Notes under the pieces: generated by a model
Databases searched by the model: none
What the model was told of the DNA's origin: nothing
The model's input: only the letters and a program-made list of their open reading frames with translations
Assembly: GCA_035048485.1 (NCBI GenBank)
Contig: CM068585.1
Coordinates: 20,324,001-20,388,000, forward strand
DNA length: 64,000 bases
Origin: Pteria penguin
Lineage: Eukaryota > Mollusca > Bivalvia > Pterioida > Pteriidae
Direction: 5' to 3'
Program-made: the position numbers and the translations under genes
In this document: piece after piece, positions 25,901-35,000 of the stretch
Layout of the letters: each line of letters opens with the position of its first letter
Numbering within the stretch: position 1 is the stretch's first letter

Positions 25901-28900
25901 TTAACAGAAGAATTATAAGATTAATTTCTTATATCATTAATTCCTTCCATATTTTCTATGAATTATAACGGAAATTTTTTTTGTTGGAACCATATATAAT
26001 ATATACAGTGTATTCCAGAAGCATTAGCAGCCAGCAATATTGCTGGCTAGTCATATTTTTTATGCCAAGTACTTTATCTGAGAAAAAAAATCGGAATCAA
26101 TGTCATGACAACGCAGTTTAACATGCCGATGTTGATGTTGTACACAGATTTTAATTGATAGAGAAAGACTGCATATGATTTGAATGAAATAAAGCTTAAG
26201 ATAGGGAGAAAGAATATACATCATAATTTGAATGAACTGTAACTTGAAATACAGAAAGAATTTACGCAAGATTTGAATTAATAATAACTTGAGATAGAGA
26301 TAGAGAAAAAGAGAAAAAATAATTGCAAACAATACTCTGAGTAAAAGGTCTGAAAGTTGCAACACTTTTTCACTTGTCAAACATCTACCAAATTGATTTG
26401 CATATATATCAACAAACAAAGCAAACTGTTCCAGATTCCCCCTCTCCTTGTTATACAAAGATTTATATTTAAAAAAGCATTCATACTGTGAAGACATTTA
26501 AAAGATATACAATGTTTCTACACTTCTTCAATTAAAAAATTTCACTTAGCTGATTTATATTTGCATAAAAAGGGATAGTTGTTTGCAAAATTTTCCTGGG
26601 GTGGCCCGATACCCACTTCCTGGGGTGGCCCCATACCCACTTCCTGGGGTGGCCCCATACCCACTTCCAATGGCATAGAGAAAGAATTTACATTAAGGAA
26701 AACATTCATATAAATTAAAACAAGAGGCCCAAGTGGGCCTATATCGCTCACCTGAGTACCTAGATTATCAGTCATGCAAGAAGGAAGAATTCATTTATTT
26801 TTGCATTAATGTGACTAAGTCAACACAGATGTTGAAAATATGTCAAATTTTATTTCAGGCTAGAATAAAAAACAACACTTTTTTGCACATCCATTCAGGT
26901 GATTTTGATATTAAGCATTTCCTTTGTCTCTGCAAAAAATCATTCAGGGCAACAAGTTAGTCATTTTCTTTAGGTGGGGCCTTTTGTTGACTGATTTCAA
27001 GTCTGGGTCATGAACAACAATTATTTCAAATATTGTCCAGATCTAACTTAAAATTGCCTAATTTCATATGTTGAGTGTTGAGAAACATCTAAAAACTTAT
27101 TTAGATGTGTAAAAAAATATAAAAAAAAATTTTCACCACAGCTGGATTTAAACCGCTACCCTCCATATTTCAATTACCAAGTGGTATATGTACTATTGTG
27201 AAAACTGCTTTTTAGACATGGTGGCATTATCTGTTAACCAATTTGGATGAAATTTACCAAATTGATAGAGGACTTTTAGTACTTCATGTATTCCATGTTT
27301 CATTAAAATCTTTCAAGTGGTATAACAGCAGAAGTGAAAAATGTGATTGAATTGTTCCTATACACCCTCATTTGGAAGTCTTAAAAAATTCATAGAAAAT
27401 CCAAAAATTGAGATATTGACAAAATTCTTTCAAAGTAACAATCCTTACCATAATTATGATCACAATAGTCCATAAGAAATCATCATTATCAATTAACTAG
27501 GAAATATGACACTTTTTTCTGCATTGAATCACCAAGTCCAAAGAAATGTCGAAAAAAATTCTAAAATTTGATTTTGGAAGGGAACCAAAATGACAATACA
27601 TCTTCACTCATCCCTCTAGATCATTTCTATGCATTCTGTTTGTCTCTGTATACAGCCCGTATGAAAAAGAATATTGTTAAACGAGGGAACTCTTTTGTGA
27701 CCTACTCTTGACTATGGTGGCGCCACCTGTAAAGAGGTCTGGACGAAAACAACAAAATTTGAAGAGGATCATAATGACTTATTTCTACCAAGATTTATTA
27801 AAATTCTTTAAACAGTTTTGTAGAAAAAGTTGAAAATGTGAAAAATGGCCAAACCCCCCCTCCCCTTTTTTTTTTGGAAGTCTTAAACGTAAAATTCCTA
27901 ATTTCATATGTTGAGTGTTGAGAAACATCTAAAAACTTATTTAGATGTGTAAAAAAAAAAAAATTTTTTTTGACCACAGCTGGATTTGAACCGCTACTCT
28001 CCATATTTCAATTACCAAGTGGTATATATACCATTGTGAGACCTACTTTTAGACATGGTGGCATTATCTGTTAACCAATTTGGATGATCCGCACAAAAAA
28101 CAAAACCTTTGAAAAGGACTATGAGTACTTGCATCCTACCCAGTTTTATCACAATCCTTCAAGTTGTTCTGTAGATCAAGTTGAAGATATGAAAAATTGT
28201 CCCCCCCCCCCTTTTCTTGGAAGTCTTAAAAAATTCATAAAAAAATTCAAAAATCGAGATATTGAAAAAATTCCTTCGCACCAGCATTCCTTTCCATAGA
28301 AATGATTAAATGAAACCAAATGAATGCATCAATGTTTACTAAAAGAAAATAATAACTCTTTAATGCATTAAAATAACAAAGTCCAAAATAAAAATGAAAA
28401 AACGTCAAAAATTTGATTTCGGAATGGAACCAAAAATATCAACACTTCTTCCCATATGCCTCTAAATCATTCCTATGCAGTCGGTTTGTCGCTGTATGCA
28501 CCCGATCTGAATAAGGAGTTTGTCAAAGGAGGGTACCCTCTGTGACCTACTTTTGTCTGTGGTGGTGCCACCTGTTCATGGATCCTGAAAAAGATGACCA
28601 CATTTGTTGGGGACCTTGAGTATTTGATGCATGCCAAGTTTCATTGAATTCCAGCATGTGGTTCCGAAGAAAAAGCTCAAACTGTGAAATGTTTACACCA
28701 ATTATCCCACCCCCCTTTTTCTTGAAAGTCTTAAAAAATTCATAAAAAATCCAAAACATAAAATATTGAAAAATTTTCTTCGCAGTAGTATTTCTTACCA
28801 TCAAAATGATCAAATTAAACCAAATTGATGCATCAATGTTTACTAAAAGAAAAAAATACCTCTTTTCTGCATTAAAACTACCAAGTACAAAAAAATGTCA

Positions 28901-29809
28901 AAAATTTGATTTCGGAACGGAACCTAAAATAACAACACTTCTTCACACATCCCTCTAGATCATTCCTATGCATTCGGTTTGTCTCTGTATGCCCCCGGTC
29001 TGAAGAAGAAGTTTGTCAAAGGAGGGTACCCTCTTTGACCTACTTTTGCCTGTGGTGGCGCCACCTGTTGATGAATCCGGACGAAAAACAACAACACTTG
29101 TAGGGGACCATGAGTACTACATGCTTATCAAGTTTCATCAAATTCTGTTCAGTGGTTCTGGAGAAGAAGTCGAAAATGTGAAAAGTTAACGACGGACGAC
29201 GGACGACAAACGGTGATTGATCACAATAGCTCACTTGAGCCTTTAAGTTCTTACACTTCTTCACAGAAGAAATCTTTATCTAAGTGCTCTAAATTTGCAC
29301 AAGAAGGCATGCTACTTGGCATAATTTTCATGGGGGAGCTTCAGAGACCCCCCCTCCCCCTTTCCCCCTGTGGACAAAATAACCTTCCCACACCCATCAT
29401 ATTCTACAGCTTGGCAAGCAACATTGTCACGTGATTGCTGCTGGTTAATTTCCAATTTTCATCTACTTGGTGACATGGGAAGCACTACATTATGAAATCA
29501 TATAAAACTTTAAGGACTGAGGTACATGTTGTAAATCAAAAATCATCTCACCAATTAAATATGCTGTTTCAAGCCAAAATCAAATGATAACAAAATAATG
29601 AAGTAATCGACTTCATATATAATTATACACTTACTTGCATCTGCCATACTTGACACTTGCCACTTGCATCGGCGATTAGGAGTCGATTTCCCTTCTGATC
29701 CCACTCAAGACAAGTCACAACACTCTCACTAACCATGACTTGGTACCATTCCCAAGGTGTGTCAAGGTCATATACACCAACCTCATACTGTACTTTAAGT
29801 TCTCCAGTA
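13998..29809 (-). CDS. MED16: Mediator complex subunit 16 (MED16), 5' end not found
   Basis: MED16 is a tail-module subunit of Mediator, which links activators to RNA polymerase II in the nucleus. Eight minus-strand exons join in frame, in transcript order: 29635-29809, 25574-25666, 24049-24183, 23234-23426, 21004-21705, 19822-20051, 16031-16166 and 13998-14704, giving about 790 codons. All have AG/GT borders. From memory of the human protein, matching blocks occur in the right order: [85 protein letters not shown], and the C-terminal CxxCGG...WEQRW with Cys pairs. The N-terminal half should form WD40-type propeller blades. The first exon found starts in mid-codon, so roughly 45 N-terminal codons lie upstream. 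I could not find them with confidence between 29810 and 31700. Human MED16 is about 877 residues. The introns hold many repeats. Confidence 0.93.
15226..15735. repeat. Triplicated repeat with TGACCTTGACCTTTGACC motifs
   Basis: Three diverged units of about 130-150 bp, each with GTGACCTTGACCTTTGAC (15226, 15378, 15504), an AAAATCAA or GAATCAA phrase, GCATATATCCAAATT, and a TTATCATC.GGAAACCAA-like segment. The block ends in GGACAGAAAG-type purine repeats and a GGGGGGGGGCATGAAAATA tail. It lies in the last MED16 intron. I know this repeat style from bivalve genomes, where it ends in GGGGGGCATAAAA. Confidence 0.75.
16330..16509 (-). mobile_element. tRNA-derived SINE, nearly complete
   Basis: On the minus strand a tRNA-like head (16509 to about 16434) has an A box in GTGGTGTAGTGGTTAAGTGC and a B box in CGGGTTCAATTCC. 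It is followed by a body ending in GGTTGGTTGGTTGATTGG repeats (as seen on plus). The head is spaced like a tRNA, but no functional tRNA is claimed. It lies in the 16167-19821 MED16 intron. Confidence 0.8.
16627..16890 (+). mobile_element. tRNA-derived SINE with TTCGGATGAGAC body
   Basis: The head at about 16627-16700 begins GCCGGTGTGGCCTAGTCGAT (A box) and carries GATCGAGAGGACTCCCGCC (degenerate B box). The body contains TTTCGGATGAGACAGTAAA, AAAAGATCCCTAA and GTGGGTCCGTTGCAAA, and it ends in CAATAATCAATCAAA. Other copies are at 9395-9610 (minus) and 42030-42335 (plus). Confidence 0.8.
17226..17975. repeat. 32-bp minisatellite in a MED16 intron
   Basis: About 23 copies of a 32-bp unit based on GATAAAGAGCCTTGTCTATA plus GACAGATACATT, with short (about 24-bp) and variant units interspersed. 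There are higher-order blocks around 17510-17640 and 17670-17800. No coding. Confidence 0.9.
22011..22136. repeat. 31-bp tandem repeat, four identical copies
   Basis: Four exact copies of a 31-bp unit containing CTACATGGTGTTACAGTACA. It lies in the MED16 intron between the exons at 21705 and 23234. The lack of divergence points to recent expansion. Confidence 0.9.
24899..25400. repeat. Degenerate tandem repeat of about 150 bp
   Basis: Three diverged units share (T/C)TGTACTTTGT, AAC(C/T)GAGTTA, CAAATAA(C/G)TTAA..GAGTCACT.AAGC and a GAACTACTGATGT-like phrase. It lies in a MED16 intron and no coding is seen. Confidence 0.55.
26593..26668. repeat. 24-bp tandem repeat, three copies
   Basis: Three copies of TTCCTGGGGTGGCCCCATAC plus CCAC, differing at one base in the first copy. 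Confidence 0.85.
26721..29240 (+). mobile_element. 2.5-kb interspersed repeat with CAAGAGGCCC end
   Basis: The element begins CAAGAGGCCCAAGTGGGCC followed by TATATCGCTCACCTGAG and ends ACGGACGACGGACGACAAAC then GATCACAATAGCTCACTTGA. The body is made of internally duplicated units. The segment from TCATATGTTGAGTGTTGAGA to the CCACAGCTGGATTT phrase occurs at 27063 and 27902. Blocks with poly-C/T, GGAAGTCTTAAAAAATTCAT, GGTTTGTCTCTGTAT and GGTGGCGCCACCTGT-like phrases recur about every 300-450 bp. No intact protein is visible. It fills most of the MED16 intron between 25666 and 29635. Related fragments are at 11655, 48300-49287, 51683-51970 and 52400-52440. Confidence 0.7.
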
Positions 29810-29905
29810 CTGAAAATAATTAGATTGGTGGTACAAATGGTTATTCCAGCCAGGAGATTGATTAATATTGAAGACTTTAAGGCAGATTCAGTTGTGTGTG
29901 TATAC

Positions 29906-29932
29906 ATATATATATATATATATATATACATA
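29906..29932. repeat. TA microsatellite
   Basis: A run of TATATA in the MED16 intron just upstream of the exon at 29635-29809 in transcript order. The open frame across it is an artefact. Confidence 0.7.
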
Positions 29933-31545
29933 TTTATATATCGTCGCCTGAGAAACATAGTGCTCTACTGCCAAATATTTAATTTCGAGAAAATCGAGTT
30001 TGAAGTTTTGAATACAATTGTTCGCTTCTACATGCTCTCTAAGATTTTATATATAGATTAATGACATGCATAAGGCGTCAAAGATTTAATTTAAATCTTT
30101 ATTTGCCACAAATTATGATCAGGTTTCTTTAAATTTGAAGTTTTTCAAATGTAGATGGAACATTTTTCTAAATTTTCTTATGAATTTTAGTAGAACCAAA
30201 ATATTCTATGTCCACTTTGACCAATGAAAAGAGAAAAAAATATCACATGATACGGAGATAGAACGGAATGGTACTTTTCCTATTTATGAATTTGATACTG
30301 ATTCTTTCCATTGATTACAATAGAAATTATGGAGATAGAACAGGATGGAATTTAGAAAAATTGACCCTATCTCCCCCACCAAGTATACAATGACCAATAC
30401 AAATGTCTAAAAGATGCGCAATCCAAAGACGAATCGAATGATATACAGAACTCGATTTTTGTCAAATTGGTAGTTAGAACAGTCTGGTTCTCAGACGACG
30501 ATATATATATGTATATTCTCTGATTTATATCAATTTTTAACCAAATTCAATGACGAAATTTTGTAAAACTCCTAAACATACATGTATAATAAAACTAAGG
30601 ATGTAACGATTTACTGCTTTACAACATCAGTGAATACGAAACTGTAAAACATTTTACAGGACATTGGGTCTCGTAAACTAGGACAATTCACCAGACTTTT
30701 ATCAGACCAAAAATATAATGTACATTTTTGGAATGATGGTCACAAAAATCTTACAAGTGCTCACTTTAAGTTTTATTGGTTTATTGCGAATCTCTGGCAA
30801 GTAAAAACATATACCTCCAGTTTTCTTATTCAATACAATCATCATCATTGTCAACTTCTTTTCCCCATATAAATGAAAGGCCTTTAAACCTTTTGTTTCT
30901 CTTTTAGTTTTTGTTCATCTTCACTGAACAATCGGTCTGGAAATCTAAAGTTATTTACGAGCATTTTTACCGGACTTGTCCATCGATCCAACGACATTTC
31001 ATTTTCACTGCAATTATTGTGATAGAGGCCATGATACAATACACGAAACAGGAAGAAGCTCAAAAGATACAGCAACGAAACTCTTATCCTTTCTTTATTA
31101 AAATCTTTATCAATTTTTGATACAGATCTATACTATGCTGTTGGCCTATTCTGCGCCCCTAAACACACTTGCCTATGTTAACTCGGTTTGAAAAAAAGAA
31201 CCAGCAAAATAACATTCAACACTTTTAGACTGATCTTTACTCTACAATTTTTATTGGTTATCCAGTTGTATAAATAAGAAAAAACATAGCTAAGGTCAAC
31301 GTACCCTTTCGTCACCTGAATGTCAACTAAGTCGGCTTCTTCGACGCTATCGAGGTTACAGTGTATATAAAAATGAAACAGACTATAATCTTTGACAAAA
31401 ATGATGTGAAGTGGATTTCTACGAAAAGTTGAATCAGACTTTAGTTTGCTCAGAGCAAGTTGAATTAATGATAATGTTTCTGTGTATTGTAAACTAAATG
31501 ATCTTGCTCAATCCACTGTTTTTCTTCTTCATTAGGCCTTCTTAC

Positions 31546-31690
31546 CTGAGGCTGAGTCTATTTTCTTTAATTGTACACAATCAAAGATAAAACAGAACCG
31601 GCCTCAAAAACATGCACCAATGTTTACATGGAAGTTATTACAATGTCACAAAACATGCGCAGCACAGAGTTAGCCAACAAGCAGAGGTAA
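31546..31690 (-). other. Possible untranslated first exon of MED16
   Basis: On the minus strand this stretch ends in a consensus donor, GCCTCAG|GTAAGA, and contains no long open frame. Its position upstream of the first recognised MED16 exon and just downstream of an insertion cluster suits a 5' UTR exon, but no transcript supports this. Confidence 0.3.
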
Positions 31691-31692
31691 CC

Positions 31693-32398
31693 GGACATTT
31701 CGCCCCGAAAGCATGTTTCGTCCTGGGAGTTTCGCTCTGAAAGACCATACGCCCCGAGACGTTTCGCTCCGAATTTACTTTAAATGTATTATATAATGTC
31801 TAAAGTTAAAATGTTGATTTGAAACTTATCTTTTATTTAATCATACAAAGTATATCTTATCAGAATTTTTCCCCATTTTTCAGTATTTCATCAAGCTTAA
31901 AATGAGTATATTTAATTCATATATCGATAACTAATTATCAATAATTACTTTCCAATTGTGTTAGTTGGAAATGTCAGCTACTATCCCTTCTATTCATAAT
32001 ATTGTTTGATTAAATGTCCTGTGAATAGATTTCCAAACACTATTATATATAAGTTTTAAATCACAGTAACAAACATCTTATGTTTATAACATATCTATGC
32101 ATATTTTTAATTAGTTTATTACAGTAACAAACATTTTAACATGCCCGTTCACTGTTGTTTTAACTAATAAATCATGTTTTTATAGCATTTTATCTAGGGT
32201 TCACTTAGATTTAACTTACAGAAGTTGTTGAAACTTTTTTTAATGTAGAAAAGGCATGCATTTTTAAATGAATTTGTTGAATTAGTTGAATAAATCATGT
32301 ATCTATATTTATTTGGTATTCATTAATTTGAAAAATTGGGGCAAAAGGTCTCGGGACAAAAGGCTTCGGGTCGAAAGGTCTTTTGGGGCGAAAGGTCC
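31693..32398. mobile_element. Inverted-repeat element with TTTCGCCCC ends
   Basis: The left end GGACATTTCGCCCCGAAAG is inverted at the right end, GGGGCGAAAGGTCC (32385-32398). Both ends continue inward with repeated short phrases of the type TTTCG(T/C)CC, GAAAG and CCCCGAGA, for about 80 bp on the left and 60 bp on the right. The AT-rich middle of about 550 bp has no coding. No clear target duplication is seen. It ends only about 32 bp before the foldback element. Confidence 0.65.
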
Positions 32399-32420
32399 AA
32401 GACTCCAAGCAGACTAGACC

Positions 32421-32430
32421 GACACAGCAG
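32421..32430. repeat. Target site duplication, left copy
   Basis: GACACAGCAG lies directly before the foldback element and is repeated exactly at 34311-34320. A 9-10 bp duplication is the size made by Mutator-like and Foldback-type transposases. Confidence 0.88.
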
Positions 32431-34310
32431 TGGTGAGACGAATCACCGGATCGGACCGGGTCGGACCGAATCGGACCGGATCGGACCAAAACGGACATTA
32501 AATAGCGATGTATTAAGAAAATTATACCACTGATTGTCTTCTATTTACACAAGGAAAATCTGTTTTGGTTATTCAAAATATGTTTAAGGGCCTAATTTCG
32601 TGTTTGAGATCTCCGTTCCGGTGATTCGTCATTTTTAACATTTGCATTTTCCAGTTGCTATAATACCTGTCATTATTTCAAGCAAAATTGTTTATTAACA
32701 TGTTAGGTTTCAAAAGGTTTATAGGACATTAAGTATAAAAAGGAAAGATTATGGTAGGTAGGTGTGTTTAATGAGCCCCTTTTGGTGTTTATAATCTCCG
32801 ATCCCGTGATTCGTGATTTTTTCAGTTGCGTGTCCTTTTTGCAATAGTAACACTTTTTCATAATAAAAATCCTCGTTTACACTTATAATTTAATATAACA
32901 GTAAGGTTAAAGTAATATCAGCGTATAAAAGAAAAGATTATGGTAGGTAGGTGTATTTAACGAGCCCGTTTTGGTGTTCATAAACTCCGATTCGGTGATT
33001 CGTCATTTTTTGTGAATTGCTTGTTTTACATCATCCCATTATTATTTTACTTACTAGTATATAGTGATGGCATCTGTCTCCTATATATTCATGGAACAGA
33101 AATTTACCTTTGAAAATGACTCACCAGAAGCAATAAGTGATTCTGTATTTGACAAGGGTCCCAGAAACTAATTGAGCTTACCGATAGCGCAAGGCTTAAA
33201 CTAATAAAATGACTAAGCATGGCACTTGTAGCTCATAAAAAGCATTTTATTTAAAATCATGTCAAAATATGAGATAAGATATACATTTTGTGGTATCAAG
33301 AACAGGGACGACGGTCCATTCACTTTAAAACAGAGCAACAATGAATATCGTAAAATAAACCCAGACGATCATAAAACATAATATACATGTAGTCCAACGT
33401 TGAATCTTCATGAAAATGATAAGTAATGATAGTAACACAAGTTTAAGTGAGTTTTTTATCATGAAAACTTGGTATCATAGCGAAGAGCTGACGCAATTTC
33501 GAAAATGACGAATCACCGGATCGGAGATTGTGAGCACTAAAAGGGGCGCATTAAACACACTTATCTACCATAATCTTTTCTTTTATACACTGATATTATT
33601 GTAACTTTACTGAAATAGTAAATTATAAGTGTTAGTAAGGCTTTTTATCATGAAAAATCGTTACTATAGCAAAAAGAACACGTAACTTTAAAAAATGACG
33701 AATCACCGGATTGGAGACTATGAGCAACGAAACAGGCTCGTTAAACACACCTACCTACCATAGTCCTTTCTTTTATACACTGATATTACTGTAACCTTAC
33801 TGAAATAATAAATTATAAGTGTAACTGTGGCTTTTTATCATGAAAATTCGGAATCAAAGCGAAGAGCTGACGCAATTTCAAAAATGACAAATCACCGGAT
33901 CGGAGATTATGAGCACCAAAACGGGCTCGTTAAACACACCTTCCTGCCATAATCTTTCCCTTGTTATACTAAATGCCCTATAAACCATTTGAAACGTAAA
34001 ATGTTAATAGACAATTTTACTTAATATACTACTGCAAAAGTAAAAGAATTATAGCAACTGGAAAACGCAAATGTTAAAAATGACGAATCACCGAACGGAG
34101 ATTTTAAACGCGAAATAAGGCCCTTAAACATATTTTGGATAACCAAAACAGATTTTATATGTGTAAATAGAAGACAATCAGTGGCATAATTTTCTTAATA
34201 CATCGCTATTTAATGTCCGTTTTGGTCCGATCCGGTCCGATTTGGTCCGATCCGGTCCGATTTGGTCCGACCCGGTCTGATTTGGTCCGATCCGGTGATT
34301 CGTCTCACCG
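32431..34310. mobile_element. Foldback transposable element, 1.88 kb, non-autonomous
   Basis: The ends are inverted: left TGGTGAGACGAATCACCGG, right CCGGTGATTCGTCTCACCG. Both continue into a 10-bp microrepeat region (CGGATCGGAC units) and then arms of about 600-800 bp that are inverted copies of each other, for example AAATAGCGATGTATTAAGAA on the left and its complement near 34195. The end motif GACGAATCACCGG (or its complement) recurs inside the arms near 32620, 32810, 33000, 33505, 33700, 33885 and 34082, about every 190 bp: three internal copies on the left and four on the right. The centre (about 33040-33480) is not obviously inverted. No protein is encoded. A 10-bp perfect direct duplication flanks it. 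Confidence 0.88.
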
Positions 34311-34320
34311 GACACAGCAG
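34311..34320. repeat. Target site duplication, right copy
   Basis: GACACAGCAG directly after the foldback element, identical to 32421-32430. Confidence 0.88.
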
Positions 34321-34838
34321 TATGCAGTGTATGTTTAAATTTTTTTTTACAAAAACAAGAAATATATTTATGTAGCCTTTATATACAAAAGATGAAGACT
34401 ACGGTACAAATAACAAGATACTGCTCATTTACAGTAGTACAAATTCAATATATGTATCAACCTTTTCTTTTTAACTGTAGCTAACTGCCGACTGACTGCA
34501 AAGACGTTTTGACTTGACAAAGTACAGCAGCATTTGTCTTCTGACACCCATTCCTTCTCAGAGGAGGAAGGCTGAAATTCAGTGAAGTACAAAGTCTCCA
34601 TATCTCAAATGCTGGTACTACTTAATTCGTAGAACAATCCATTTTGATATTATTATTCGCGTTCTTTAAAATTTGCGGCAAGTTCCATATGTACCGGAAG
34701 TTCTTGTCTGAGAAAGTTAATAAAATAAAATTGATAACGGACTTCAGACGATTCACCGGAATCACTTCAGGACAAATAGTATGTTTTAATTCAGAAATCA
34801 AAATAGGATTTTGACATTGATTTTAGAGATAATCCCGT

Positions 34839-34956
34839 TGCTCCGACACTTTAAACTTCGACATAGAGGAACTCCGACACTTTTTACTCCGACATTTTCA
34901 ACTCCGACGCTTTTAACTCCGACACTTTTTACTCCGGCGCTTTTTACTCCGACAGT
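34839..34956. repeat. Tandem repeat of about 15-16 bp (ACTCCGACACTTTTT)
   Basis: About seven copies of (A)ACTCCGACACTTTTT with small changes. The open frame on the minus strand (repeated GVKSVGV) is a repeat artefact. Confidence 0.85.
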
Positions 34957-34960
34957 ATAA

Positions 34961-35000
34961 CCAGAGACATATATACACATACGTGTATATATGTCTCTGG
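34961..35000. repeat. Perfect 40-bp palindrome (18-bp arms, 4-bp centre)
   Basis: CCAGAGACATATATACAC, then ATAC, then GTGTATATATGTCTCTGG. The arms pair at every position. It directly follows the ACTCCGACA repeat. Confidence 0.9.

Noticed and set aside
30887..30997. Minus-strand frame MSLDRWTSPVKML...EDEQKLKEKQK bounded by TTGCAG and AAG|GTTTAA
   Set aside because: The splice sites are plausible but the protein is unrecognised, it does not continue into MED16 in frame, and it has no partner exon.
31325..31440. Minus-strand frame containing NPLHIIF and LFHFYIHCNLDSVEE, ending in a CAG|GTGACG donor-like site
   Set aside because: It faintly resembles the N-terminal longin segment of TRAPPC2L, but no following exon of that protein could be found and the acceptor is weak. 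A chance match is more likely.
31628..31686. Plus-strand ATG frame MEVITMSQNMRSTELANKQR ending at GAG|GTAACC
   Set aside because: It is too short to judge, runs straight into the TTTCGCCCC element, and no second exon was found.
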